This document shows positions 25,808 through 37,420 of a stretch of DNA of 64,000 nt, one piece after another. The first letter of the stretch is position 1, and every line of letters begins with the position of its first letter. This DNA is from Castellaniella sp040276065. Lineage in GTDB: Bacteria; Pseudomonadota; Gammaproteobacteria; Burkholderiales; Burkholderiaceae_B. A program made the translations under genes and the position numbers. The DNA lies in contig NZ_JBELOI010000002.1 in assembly GCF_040276065.1 (NCBI RefSeq), positions 310,001-374,000 of the forward strand. The letters are read 5' to 3'. Below the pieces are notes generated by a model. It ran no database searches. It was not told the DNA's origin and saw only the letters and a list, made by a program, of their open reading frames with translations.

Positions 25808-26914
25808 ATGAAAACCAAAGCAGCCATCGCCTGGAAGGCGGGTGAACCCCTCACCATCGAGGATGTCGACCTGCAAGGCCCCAAGGCCTTTGAGGTCCTG
25901 GTCGAAGTCAAGGCCACGGGAATCTGCCATACCGACTACTACACCTTGTCCGGCGCCGATCCCGAAGGCCTGTTCCCGGCCATCCTGGGGCACGAAGGGG
26001 CGGGCGTGGTCCTCGAGACGGGGCCGGGTGTGACCTCGCTCAAGCCGGGCGACCACGTGATCCCGCTCTATACGCCGGAATGCCGCCAGTGCAAGTCCTG
26101 CCTGTCGCACAAGACCAATTTGTGCACGGCCATACGCGCCACTCAGGGCAAGGGCCAGATGCCGGACGGCACCTCGCGTTTCAGCATCGGCGGACAACCC
26201 ATCCATCACTACATGGGGACCTCCACCTTTGCCAACCACATCGTCGTGCCCGAGATCGCCCTGGCCAAGGTGCGCGAGGACGCGCCGTTCGACAAGATCT
26301 GCTATATCGGCTGCGGCGTGACCACGGGCCTGGGCGCCGTGCTGTTCACCGCCAAGGTCGAGGCGGGCGCCAATGTGGTGGTGTTCGGCTTGGGCGGGAT
26401 TGGGCTGAATGTCATCCAGGGCGCCCGGATGGTGGGTGCCGGCAAGATCATCGGCGTGGACCTGAACCCGGCGCGTGAGGCGATGGCGCGCCAGTTCGGC
26501 ATGACCGATTTCATCAACCCCGCCGAGGTGGACAACGTCGTCGAAGCGGTCGTGGCCCTGACCGACGGCGGCGCCGATTATTCCTTTGAATGCATCGGCA
26601 ACACCCAGGTGATGCGCCAGGCCTTGGAATGCTGCCATCGCGGCTGGGGCCAATCCATCATCATCGGCGTGGCCGAGGCGGGCGCCGAAATCTCGACGCG
26701 GCCGTTCCAGCTCGTCACCGGCCGTGTCTGGAAGGGCACGGCCTTCGGTGGCGCGCGCGGGCGCACCGACGTGCCCCGGATCGTGGACTGGTACATGGAG
26801 GGCCGCATCAACATCGATGACCTGATCACCCATACCCTGCCGCTGGAGCGGATCAACGAGGGATTCGATCTCATGAAACGCGGCGAGTCGATCCGCTCCG
26901 TCGTTCTATATTAG
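25808..26914 (+). CDS. frmA: S-(hydroxymethyl)glutathione dehydrogenase / class III alcohol dehydrogenase
   Basis: 368 residues, the usual length. It has the zinc-dependent ADH motifs: catalytic-zinc Cys in TGICHTDYYTLSG and GHEGAGVV, four structural-zinc Cys in PECRQCKSCLSHKTNLC, CGVTTGLGAV, and the NAD loop VVFGLGGIGLNVIQGARM. It oxidises S-hydroxymethylglutathione (formaldehyde plus glutathione) to S-formylglutathione, and also reduces S-nitrosoglutathione. Followed 10 bases later by the hydrolase that completes the pathway. No FrmR-type regulator is adjacent. Confidence 0.96.
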   Translation: MKTKAAIAWKAGEPLTIEDVDLQGPKAFEVLVEVKATGICHTDYYTLSGADPEGLFPAILGHEGAGVVLETGPGVTSLKPGDHVIPLYTPECRQCKSCLSHKTNLCTAIRATQGKGQMPDGTSRFSIGGQPIHHYMGTSTFANHIVVPEIALAKVREDAPFDKICYIGCGVTTGLGAVLFTAKVEAGANVVVFGLGGIGLNVIQGARMVGAGKIIGVDLNPAREAMARQFGMTDFINPAEVDNVVEAVVALTDGGADYSFECIGNTQVMRQALECCHRGWGQSIIIGVAEAGAEISTRPFQLVTGRVWKGTAFGGARGRTDVPRIVDWYMEGRINIDDLITHTLPLERINEGFDLMKRGESIRSVVLY

Positions 26915-26924
26915 GAGGTGCCCC

Positions 26925-27812
26925 ATGAGCCGAGATGCCCGAGGATCGTCCACGCTTGAGTTGACCGGTGCGCATCGCGCCTTTGGTGGCGAGCAGCGCT
27001 TCTATCGTCACGATTCCGCCGCCATCGGCCTGCCGATGCGGTTTTCCGTATTCGTCCCGCCGCGGGTCGCCGCGGACGGTCCCGCGCCCGCACTGTTCTA
27101 TCTGGCTGGCCTGACCTGCACCGAAGAGACCTTTCCCATCAAGGCGGGCGCGCAGCGCCTGGCCGCGCAACTGGGCCTGATGCTGATCGCCCCCGACACG
27201 AGTCCGCGCGGTGCGGGTGTGCCGGGCGAGGAGGCGGATTGGGACCTGGGTACCGGCGCCGGGTTCTACCTGGACGCCACCGAGGGCGATTGGGCGCGCG
27301 CCTACCGGATGGAAAGCTACGTCGCGCGCGAGCTCGCCGATTTGGCGGTGGGCGAGTTGGGTGCCGATGGCGCGCGGCTGGGGATTTTTGGCCATTCGAT
27401 GGGTGGCCATGGCGCCCTGGTGCTGGCCTTGCGCCACCCCGGGCGTTTCCGCAGTGTCTCGGCCTTTGCGCCGATTGCCGCGCCCAGCCGCTGTCCCTGG
27501 GGCCGCAAGGCGTTCACGGCCTACCTGGGGCCCGACGAGCAAGCCTGGGCCGGCTATGATGCCTCGCGGCTGATGCAGGGGATGGCGCAGCCGCCGTTTC
27601 CCGACGGCATCCTGATCGACCAGGGCCTGGCTGACGGGTTCCTGCGCGATGGTCAACTGCTGCCCGAGGTTTTCGAGCAGGCCTGCCGGGATGCCGGTCA
27701 GCCCCTGACGCTGCGGCGTCACGAAGGCTATGACCATGGCTATTACTTCATCGCGTCGTGGATCGAGGATCATCTGCGTTTTCATGCGCGCGCCCTCGGA
27801 ATCGAGGCCTGA
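26925..27812 (+). CDS. frmB: S-formylglutathione hydrolase
   Basis: 295 residues. Esterase D fold with the nucleophile motif FGHSMGGHGAL, the N-terminal FLAGLTCTEETFPIKAGAQR-type segment, and the C-terminal His in HEGYDHGYYFIASWI. Splits S-formylglutathione into formate and glutathione. A strong AGGAGG ribosome site stands 4-10 bases before the ATG, and the gap to frmA is only 10 bases, so the two form one detoxification operon. Confidence 0.95.
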   Translation: MSRDARGSSTLELTGAHRAFGGEQRFYRHDSAAIGLPMRFSVFVPPRVAADGPAPALFYLAGLTCTEETFPIKAGAQRLAAQLGLMLIAPDTSPRGAGVPGEEADWDLGTGAGFYLDATEGDWARAYRMESYVARELADLAVGELGADGARLGIFGHSMGGHGALVLALRHPGRFRSVSAFAPIAAPSRCPWGRKAFTAYLGPDEQAWAGYDASRLMQGMAQPPFPDGILIDQGLADGFLRDGQLLPEVFEQACRDAGQPLTLRRHEGYDHGYYFIASWIEDHLRFHARALGIEA

Positions 27813-27829
27813 GGCGGCGGTGGCGCGGC

Positions 27830-27846
27830 GGACGCGCCGCGCGTCC
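27830..27846 (+). terminator. Hairpin after frmB
   Basis: GGACGCG-CCG-CGCGTCC is a perfect 7-pair stem 18 bases after the frmB stop, followed only by TTTG, so it is a weak intrinsic terminator at best. Confidence 0.4.
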
Positions 27847-28025
27847 TTTGGGCGCTCTCGGTGCAAAACCGCTTGCTGGAACCCCGCGAATCAGCATACT
27901 GTATATGCCTCGACGCGTAAGAGGCTGAATTTGCGGGTTCTTCGGCGGCCGTCCGGGCCGCCGGCAATGCAAGGTCAATGATCCCCTGGCGCGAGGGTTT
28001 ACGATCAGGAAGTGTAGAGGTTCTC

Positions 28026-29531
28026 ATGAAGTCAGGCGACGCATCCACAGAGTCGTCCCCCGAAATGCAGGGATTCAGGCTGGATGATTTCTTCGAGGTC
28101 ATGCCAATGTCCTTGTGGCTCGAGGACTACAGCGCTTTGCATGAACTCTTCGAGAACTGGCGCGCCCAGGGCGTGGTGAACTTCCAGGCCTGGCTCGCCG
28201 AAGACCGCGAGCGCCTGCTGCAATGCTCCCGAGCCATGCGCATCGTGCGCGTCAACCGCCAGACCCTGGACCTATATGCTGCCAGCTCGGGCGAGGCCCT
28301 GATGGCACGCCTGGGCGAGGTGATGCGCGACGACATGCTCGACGGGTTCGCCTCCGAAATGCTGGATCTCTGGAACGGCAAGGGCACCTTCCAGAGCAGC
28401 AGCGTGAACTACACGCTCGATGGGCGCCGCATCGATATCTCGCTCCGAGGGGTCGTGTTGCCGGACCGGCAGCGGCGCTGGGATCAGGTGCTGGTGGCCG
28501 TCGAGGATGTGACCGAGTTGCAGGAGTCCCGCCGCGCGGCGCTCGCCAACGAACGGCTGGCGCGCGAGCTCTTCGGGCAGGCGCCCGTCTCGCTGTGGGT
28601 CGAGGATTTCAGTCGCATCAAGATTCTGATCGATGAGGTGCGCGAGCAGGGCATCGTCGATTTCCGCACCTTCATCGACGTACATCCCGAGTTCGTGGAG
28701 CGCTGCCTGTCCGAAATCCGCGTGCTGGACGTCAATGGCCACACCTTGCGGATGTTTAAGGCGAACAGCCGCACCGAACTGCTGGGGCGCCTGGGCGACG
28801 TGTTCGGGGAGGAAATGCTGGCCTCATTCGCCGAGCAGCTCGTCGACCTGTGGGACGGGCGGTTGTTCCAGCAGCGCGAGGTGCAGAACCGGACGCTGGC
28901 CGGGGACGTCCTGTACATCCACATGCAATTCTCGGTGTTCGAGGGTTATGAGGATGACTGGAGCATGGTGCTGGTGGCCCTGACCGACATCACCGCCCGC
29001 AAGAAGGCCGAGAGCTACCTCGAGTACCTGGGCAAGCATGATGTGCTGACTCAGCTCAAGAACCGCTCGTTCTACGTGGACGAGCTCAACCGCCTCGAGC
29101 GCAAGCGGATCAAGCCGGTGTCGTTCATTTCATTGGATCTGAACAATCTCAAGGCCACCAACGACCTGGAGGGCCATGCCGCCGGCGATGCCTTGCTGCG
29201 ACGCATGGGCGAGGTCCTGAACAAGGTCATCGACCGTCCCGCCTCGGCGGCACGGATCGGCGGCGACGAGTTCATGGTCCTGCTGCCGGGCACGGACGAG
29301 GAGGGCGCGCGCATCGTGCTGTCGAACCTCCATCGGCTCATCGAGCTCAACAACCAGTTCTATGGCGGCACCAACCTCAGCGTATCGGTCGGCGTGGCGA
29401 CCACCTACCATCATGAGGGCCTGGGCCAGGCGCTGCATGCCGCCGATCTCGACATGTACCGTGACAAGCGCCAGCATCACGCCTTTCGGCGCGCTGACGA
29501 CATCCGGCCCGAGGCCTCGGACGGCACCTGA
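28026..29531 (+). CDS. Twin-PAS diguanylate cyclase (GGDEF protein)
   Basis: 501 residues from the ATG at 28026 (the frame is open 48 bases further upstream). Two PAS-like domains in tandem are clearly homologous to each other: MSLWLEDYSALHELFENWRAQGVVNF at about 23-48 and VSLWVEDFSRIKILIDEVREQGIVDF at about 181-206, each followed by a matching stretch ending LGEVMRDDML/LGDVFGEEML. A GGDEF domain follows (GKHDVLTQLKNRSFYVDEL ... ARIGGDEFMVLLPG), so it should make c-di-GMP. No membrane segment is evident, so it is cytosolic. It stands alone downstream of frmAB. Confidence 0.9.
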   Translation: MKSGDASTESSPEMQGFRLDDFFEVMPMSLWLEDYSALHELFENWRAQGVVNFQAWLAEDRERLLQCSRAMRIVRVNRQTLDLYAASSGEALMARLGEVMRDDMLDGFASEMLDLWNGKGTFQSSSVNYTLDGRRIDISLRGVVLPDRQRRWDQVLVAVEDVTELQESRRAALANERLARELFGQAPVSLWVEDFSRIKILIDEVREQGIVDFRTFIDVHPEFVERCLSEIRVLDVNGHTLRMFKANSRTELLGRLGDVFGEEMLASFAEQLVDLWDGRLFQQREVQNRTLAGDVLYIHMQFSVFEGYEDDWSMVLVALTDITARKKAESYLEYLGKHDVLTQLKNRSFYVDELNRLERKRIKPVSFISLDLNNLKATNDLEGHAAGDALLRRMGEVLNKVIDRPASAARIGGDEFMVLLPGTDEEGARIVLSNLHRLIELNNQFYGGTNLSVSVGVATTYHHEGLGQALHAADLDMYRDKRQHHAFRRADDIRPEASDGT

Positions 29532-29549
29532 AGGCTTCCCAGCCGCGCC

Positions 29550-30155
29550 CTATCGGGCCTGCAGTGTGACCAGGCCGGGCATGTCGGCCGATTCCAGAAT
29601 GCGCCGCACGCGATCCTGCCAGGCCTGCGCGAAATCGCGACGCTGCGCGTCGCTGGCCTGGCCGGCGAGGATGCGCTGCAGCAGGGGCATGGTCATGGGG
29701 GCGGGCGGCACCTCGCGGGCGCTGTAGCTCGCCACGACGCAGGCGCCCGTGTCGCGGCGGGTGAAGGCGATTTCACCGGGGATGTCGGCCTCGAAGCGCA
29801 TCAGATCGCGGCGGTCGTACTGGCCGGCCAGACCCTTGAATCCCGTGTCCGTGGTGGCGCCGGTCAGCAGGCCGACGACGTTCGCGATGACGCCGGTCAC
29901 CCCGTTGCGCGCGTCGTCCGCGAATTCGACCAGGACCTCGCCGCGTCGGGGCAGGCTGTCGGGATACAGTGCGGCCAGGGCCTTGACGGCCATCAGGTAG
30001 GCGCCGGCGACCGTCGGACAGGAGTGCCCGGCCAGCCGGACGGCATCCGCGTAGCCGTACTCGAGGGTGCCGTCGTCCGAGGCGCCCAGCAGATCCGCCA
30101 GCGGGTCGTACAGCGTGATTTTCGGCGCATCGTCGAAGAATGCGGGGTGGGCCAT
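29550..30155 (-). CDS. FmdE-like domain protein
   Basis: 201 residues. The segment RLAGHSCPTVAGAYLMAVKALAALYP resembles the GHxCPG... core of the FmdE family (named after a gene beside molybdenum formylmethanofuran dehydrogenase), whose Cys/His bind metal; the remainder (DDARNGVTGVIANVVGLLTGATTDTGFKG) also fits. Function of bacterial members is not established. It converges with the GGDEF gene and lies near frmAB, which is suggestive but weak. No partner gene is adjacent. Confidence 0.65.
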   Translation of the reverse strand: MAHPAFFDDAPKITLYDPLADLLGASDDGTLEYGYADAVRLAGHSCPTVAGAYLMAVKALAALYPDSLPRRGEVLVEFADDARNGVTGVIANVVGLLTGATTDTGFKGLAGQYDRRDLMRFEADIPGEIAFTRRDTGACVVASYSAREVPPAPMTMPLLQRILAGQASDAQRRDFAQAWQDRVRRILESADMPGLVTLQAR

Positions 30156-30361
30156 GAGAGCAGCTCCGGTCGGAATCGAATGCCGCCAGTGTAGCGGCGG
30201 ATCCCGGCGGCAGGCGGCTTAACCCTGCCTCCCGGCGGGTTGTGCGCGGTGCCATTTCCCGATCGTGCGGGGGGGTGATGGAGGGGGAAGGACGGATGCG
30301 TGTAAGATGGGACCGGAACCGGTTTTCGCTCGGGGCACGAATCTTTTCTGGAGGACATGCG

Positions 30362-33034
<2,673 letters not shown>

Positions 33035-33056
33035 CCGGCTCCCCGAGCTGTTTACA

Positions 33057-33076
33057 ATGCGGGCTGCGGCCCGCAT
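33057..33076 (+). terminator. Probable acnA terminator
   Basis: ATGCGGGC-TGCG-GCCCGCAT, a perfect 8-pair stem followed by TTCTATTC, starts 22 bases after the acnA stop. The next gene begins only 10 bases further, so partial read-through may set MFS transporter expression. Confidence 0.6.
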
Positions 33077-33085
33077 TTCTATTCA

Positions 33086-34516
33086 ATGACATCCGACTCT
33101 TCCTCCGCTTCCTGGCTGGACCTGCTCTGGGGCCGAAACGGCTTGCGTTCGCTCGCTTTGGCGGGCGGTGTCGCGGTGCATGCCATCAATGTCTTCATCG
33201 CCGCCACCATCCTTCCTTCCGTGGTCCAGGATATCGGTGGACTGGCGTATTACGCCTGGAATACCACACTGTTCGTGGCCGCCTCGATCCTCGGGTCCTC
33301 GGCGGCGCCGATGGGCATCCACCGCTATGGCCTGCGCCGGGTATTCCTGTATGCCTTGTGCATGTTCGCTCTGGGAACCATTGCCTGCGCGCTCGCGCCG
33401 ACGATGGGGTGGCTGCTGTTTGGCCGGACCTGGCAGGGCCTGGGCGGCGGGATGCTGCTGAGCTTGAGCTATGCCACGGTGCCCCTGGTGTTCCGCGAGG
33501 GCCTGTGGTCCCGCGCCATGGCGCTGATCTCGGGCATGTGGGGGGTGGCGACTCTGGCGGGGCCGGCCATCGGCGGGATTTTCGCCCAGGCGGGCCTATG
33601 GCGCTGGGCATTCTGGTCGGTGCTGCCGGTGTGCGCGGTGCTGGGCCTGCTGCTGGCAACCCAGCTCGGGCCGATGGGGCGCGACCCCGGCGCAAGGCCC
33701 GGCGTGCCCCTGGGGCGCATGGGCCTGCTGGTGGGTTCGGTGCTGGCGGTCTCGGCCGCCAGTCTGTCGGACTTCTGGGGCTGGCAGGTGGCGGGCGTGC
33801 TGGCCGGCCTGGCGCTGGTGATGGTGCTTGCGCGCGTGGACCGGCGCGCTGCCCAGCGTTTCCTGCCCGAGGGCGCCTGGTCCCTGACCAACCCCCTGGG
33901 GCAGCGTTACGCCATGATCGGACTCTTGAGCATCGGCGTCACGACCGAGGTTTTCGTCCCCTATTTTCTACAGGTCATTCACGGGACCTCGCCGCTGATG
34001 GCGGGCTATCTGTCGGCCGTGATGTCGGCCGGCTGGACGCTGGGCACGCTGATCAGTTCCGGGCGCGGACCGGCGGCCGTCGGCCGCCTGCTGACCCTGG
34101 GCCCCCTGCTGTCGACCCTCGCGCTGGCCGGGCTGTGCCTCCTGATGCCCGCGCCGGGCGCATGGATCGGCGCATTGAGCGTTCTGTTGCTGGGCGTCGG
34201 ACTGGGAGTGGGGCTGTGCTGGCCGCATTTGCTGACCGGGGTGTTCCGGGCCGCGCCCGAGGGCCAGCGCAATATCGCCTCGGCGGCCATCACCACCTTG
34301 CAGTTGTATGCCATGGCTTTGGGCGCGAGCGTGGCGGGGATGGCAGCCAATGCCGCCGGATTCACGGATCCGGGCGGATTCGAGGGCGCCCGGAGTGCAG
34401 CCTGGGGGGTCTATGGCTTGTTCGTGTTCGCCCCGGCCGCGGCCGTGTGGCTGGGCCGCCGTGCCCGCCGCGATGCCGAGCCGCCCGGCGGGCGCGCGGC
34501 GATCAACCCTTCATGA
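33086..34516 (+). CDS. MFS transporter (DHA2-like)
   Basis: 476 residues, very hydrophobic, with about 12-14 membrane helices. The first helix ends before VVQDIGGLAYYAWNTTLFVAAS, and the loop MGIHRYGLRRVFLYALCMFALG corresponds to the MFS motif A region (loop 2-3). Similar to multidrug or metabolite exporters of the DHA2 group. Substrate unknown. No upstream ribosome site is obvious because the acnA hairpin lies just before the ATG. Its last 14 bases overlap the converging aldo/keto reductase gene. Confidence 0.85.
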   Translation: MTSDSSSASWLDLLWGRNGLRSLALAGGVAVHAINVFIAATILPSVVQDIGGLAYYAWNTTLFVAASILGSSAAPMGIHRYGLRRVFLYALCMFALGTIACALAPTMGWLLFGRTWQGLGGGMLLSLSYATVPLVFREGLWSRAMALISGMWGVATLAGPAIGGIFAQAGLWRWAFWSVLPVCAVLGLLLATQLGPMGRDPGARPGVPLGRMGLLVGSVLAVSAASLSDFWGWQVAGVLAGLALVMVLARVDRRAAQRFLPEGAWSLTNPLGQRYAMIGLLSIGVTTEVFVPYFLQVIHGTSPLMAGYLSAVMSAGWTLGTLISSGRGPAAVGRLLTLGPLLSTLALAGLCLLMPAPGAWIGALSVLLLGVGLGVGLCWPHLLTGVFRAAPEGQRNIASAAITTLQLYAMALGASVAGMAANAAGFTDPGGFEGARSAAWGVYGLFVFAPAAAVWLGRRARRDAEPPGGRAAINPS

Positions 34517-35345
34517 GGTGGAACTGGTCCGGATCCGGGCCGATGCGGCCCTCTGGGTCGTCCAGCGCGGCGATCCGCGCCATGTCCTCGTCGTCCAGGT
34601 GCAGGTTGAACAGATTGAAGTTTTCCTGGATGCGCGCGGGGGTGACCGACTTTGGAATCGCCATGCGGTCCGATTGAAGATGCCAGCGCAGGATCACCTG
34701 CGCCGTGCTCGCCTGGTGCTTGTGGGCGATTGCGACCAGTGCCGGATTCTCGAGTACCCGCCCCTGACCCAGGGGGCTCCAGGCCTCGGTGATGATGTCG
34801 TGGTCCGCCTGGTAGGCGCGCAGCTCGGCCTGCTGAAAGTACGGGTGCACCTCGATCTGATTGAGCACGGGCAAGGCGCCGGTCTTGTCGAGCAGCTTTT
34901 GCAGCTGCGGCACCTGGAAATTGCAGACGCCGATGGATTTTGCCAGCCCTTCGTCGCGCAATTGGATCATGGCTTCCCAGGCATCGATATAGCGGCCTTC
35001 CATGGGAACCGGCCAGTGGATCAGATACAGATCCACATAATCGAGCTGAAGGCGATCAAGGCTTTCCCGCAGGGCGGCCTTGGTGCTATCGTGCCCGTGG
35101 CGATTGTTCCAGACCTTGGTCGCGATGAAAAGCTCGTCCCGGGCGATGCCGGAGCGGGCGATACCCTGGCCCACGCCGGTCTCGTTATAGTAGATATAAG
35201 CGGTGTCGATCGACCGGTAGCCGGCCTCGAGGGCCGTGTGGATGGCGGCGGCGGCGTCCGCCTCGGGAATTTGCCAGGTCCCGAACCCGAGCTGGGGCGC
35301 GCGGCGCCCGTCGTGGAACGAAACATAAGGTTGATTAGTGGACAT
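34503..35345 (-). CDS. Aldo/keto reductase
   Basis: 280 residues from the ATG at 35345. AKR signatures are present: LGFGTWQIPEADAAAAIHTALEAGYRSIDTAYIYYNE (catalytic Asp/Tyr), the Lys in ELFIATKVWN, HWPVP, and IPKSVTPARIQENF for NADPH. Similar to the 2,5-diketo-gluconate reductase/YafB group that reduces aldehydes and ketones with NADPH. It diverges from panB across 83 bases and converges with the MFS gene with a 14-base overlap. Physiological substrate unknown. Confidence 0.93.
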   Translation of the reverse strand: MSTNQPYVSFHDGRRAPQLGFGTWQIPEADAAAAIHTALEAGYRSIDTAYIYYNETGVGQGIARSGIARDELFIATKVWNNRHGHDSTKAALRESLDRLQLDYVDLYLIHWPVPMEGRYIDAWEAMIQLRDEGLAKSIGVCNFQVPQLQKLLDKTGALPVLNQIEVHPYFQQAELRAYQADHDIITEAWSPLGQGRVLENPALVAIAHKHQASTAQVILRWHLQSDRMAIPKSVTPARIQENFNLFNLHLDDEDMARIAALDDPEGRIGPDPDQFHLMKG

Positions 35346-35428
35346 GGGGTCCTCCGTCGTGGGGGCAGCCCTGGGCTGCGGCGGCATCGCTTGCCGGAAG
35401 TGGATGAAACGGATTTTCAGGAGAGGAT

Positions 35429-36253
35429 ATGAGTGTACATAGTCAGGGGCAACGCGTCACGGTGCCCCAGTTGATGGCTTGCAAGGGCGAATCCAAGATC
35501 GCCGCCCTGACCGCCTACATCGCGCCGATCGCCCGCCTGCTGGACGAGGCGCTGGACATGATTCTGGTGGGCGATTCGACCGCGATGGTCGGCTATGGCC
35601 TGCCCGACACCCTGTCGATCACCGCCCAGACCATGGCCGCGCACGCCGCCGCCGTCGTGCGCGCCACGCATCACGCCTGCATCATCGTCGATATGCCCTT
35701 TGGCAGCTATCAGCAATCGCCGCAGCAGGCCTTCGCCAGCGCGGCCGAGATGCTGGCGGCCAGCGGCGTGTCGGGCGTCAAGCTCGAGGGCGGGCGGGCC
35801 ATGGCCGAGACCACGCATTTTCTGGTCGAGCGCGGTATTCCCGTCCTTGCTCACGTCGGTCTTATGCCACAATATGTCAATACGATGGGCGGCTTCAAGG
35901 CACAAGGGATGAACGAGGCGGCGGCGCGCCGCATTGTCGAGGATGCCCAGGCTCATGCCCAGGCGGGCGCCTTCGGCGTGGTGCTCGAGGGGATCGGCGA
36001 GCCGCTGGCGCGCGAGATCACGGCATGCGTCGACATCCCGACCATCGGTATCGGGGCGTCGCCCCATTGTGATGGGCAGATTCTGGTCACCGAGGACATT
36101 CTGGGCTTGAGCGGCGAGCGCATCCCGAAATTCGCCCGCCGGTTCGCCGATGCCGGCGCGCTTATCCGGGAGGCGGCCGGGCAATACGCCAAAGAAGTCA
36201 GGGAGGGGACCTTTCCCTCGCTTGATCATTGCTTTGGGGTCCGGCAAGTGTAG
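35429..36253 (+). CDS. panB: 3-methyl-2-oxobutanoate hydroxymethyltransferase
   Basis: 274 residues. Ketopantoate hydroxymethyltransferase motifs are present: ILVGDSTAMVGYG (metal Asp), VDMPFGSYQQSPQQAFASA, VKLEGG, PVLAHVGLMPQYVN, VLEGIGEPLA and TIGIGASPHCDGQILV. It adds a hydroxymethyl group from methylene-THF to 2-oxoisovalerate in pantothenate/CoA synthesis. AGGAGAGG lies before the ATG. panC, often adjacent, is not next to it here. Confidence 0.96.
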   Translation: MSVHSQGQRVTVPQLMACKGESKIAALTAYIAPIARLLDEALDMILVGDSTAMVGYGLPDTLSITAQTMAAHAAAVVRATHHACIIVDMPFGSYQQSPQQAFASAAEMLAASGVSGVKLEGGRAMAETTHFLVERGIPVLAHVGLMPQYVNTMGGFKAQGMNEAAARRIVEDAQAHAQAGAFGVVLEGIGEPLAREITACVDIPTIGIGASPHCDGQILVTEDILGLSGERIPKFARRFADAGALIREAAGQYAKEVREGTFPSLDHCFGVRQV

Positions 36254-36350
36254 TAGCATTTTACATATGAAGTAGATTGGCGTACTCGAAGGTGGGCGGC
36301 TCGCGGGGGCCGCACAGCCGATGCGCTGGCAACAAAAAATCTCAAATATC

Positions 36351-37313
36351 ATGGAAATACGCCAGCTCGAAGCCTTGATGGCCATCGTCACCTCAGGCAG
36401 CGTGACAGCTGCCGGCCGCCTGCTCGGACGCTCACAACCGGTGGTCAGCCGGCAGATCAGCGATCTCGAGCATGAACTGGGCTTCATACTCTTCACCCGG
36501 ACCCGGCCGACCATTACGCTGACTCCGCAGGGCGAGGATTTCTACCAAGAAGTCCGCAGCGTCCTCGCCGACCTCCAGCAGTTGGAGGCCAGGGCCCAGG
36601 ACATCGCGGCGGGCCAGACCCGCCCCTTGCGCATCCTGGTCACCGCTGACCTGGCCCACGGGATCCTGCCCGACGTCCTCGCGCGGGTGGACGGCGCGCA
36701 CCCGGTCTTTCAGCAAAAGCTTCTTATCGAAGAGGTCCTCCACGAGTCCGTGGGCTCTGCCCTGATCGAGGGGCGCGCGGATATCGGCCTGAGCAACCTG
36801 CCAATCGACTATGAGCAGTGCCGGACGCACTGGTGCGGGCAGGCGCCGTGCATGCTGGCCCTGCCCATGAACCATCCCCTGGCCGAGCAGAGCGTGATTC
36901 GCCTCGAGAGCCTGGGCAATACGGATGTCATCACGCTCCTGGGCCGCTACCGCATGCGATATCACCTGACCAATGCCCTGGTGCGCGCCACCGAAGGCTA
37001 TCCGCGGCGCCACATCGAGGCCAGCAGCCAGTTTGCCGTGGTCTCGATGGTCCGTGCCGGCCTGGGTGTGGCCTTGATCGATCCGTTCACGGCTCAGGGC
37101 GCACGCCTGGACGGTGTGGCGGTGCGGCCGATCGACGTTCAGATCCCCTACATGGTCGGCGTCGTGTCGCATCAGAACCGCCGGCTGCCCGACGAGGCCC
37201 TGCGCCTGATCGAGGGGCTGCGCACCTACATGCTGTCGAGCGTCCCGCATTTCGTCGAGACCGGCATCGACGGCCTGCCCAGCCACGCGACGTGCGGTTC
37301 GCGCGGGACATGA
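36351..37313 (+). CDS. LysR-family transcriptional regulator
   Basis: 320 residues from the ATG at 36351 (MEIRQLEALMAIV, the normal LysR beginning). An ATG at 36321 would add 10 residues. Neither has a clear ribosome site. The HTH covers GSVTAAGRLLGRSQPVVSRQISDLEHELGFILFTRTRPTITLTPQGE, then an effector-binding domain with VSMVRAGLGVALIDPFTA. Same direction as panB but 97 bases away, with no divergent partner, so its targets are unclear. Confidence 0.9.
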   Translation: MEIRQLEALMAIVTSGSVTAAGRLLGRSQPVVSRQISDLEHELGFILFTRTRPTITLTPQGEDFYQEVRSVLADLQQLEARAQDIAAGQTRPLRILVTADLAHGILPDVLARVDGAHPVFQQKLLIEEVLHESVGSALIEGRADIGLSNLPIDYEQCRTHWCGQAPCMLALPMNHPLAEQSVIRLESLGNTDVITLLGRYRMRYHLTNALVRATEGYPRRHIEASSQFAVVSMVRAGLGVALIDPFTAQGARLDGVAVRPIDVQIPYMVGVVSHQNRRLPDEALRLIEGLRTYMLSSVPHFVETGIDGLPSHATCGSRGT

Positions 37314-37420
37314 TACGGCGGCGGCCAGCCCCGCGGGCGCTCGCCGCGTGGCCGTGGCCCGGACTATCATGCGCATAGGGCGCGCCCGAATCGCGCCGAA
37401 CTGATTTTCGAGGGTCTACG

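Noticed and set aside
27897..27906. TACTGTATAT, identical to the left half of the E. coli LexA box
   Set aside because: The right half (ATATACAGTA-like) is missing, so it is not a credible SOS operator.
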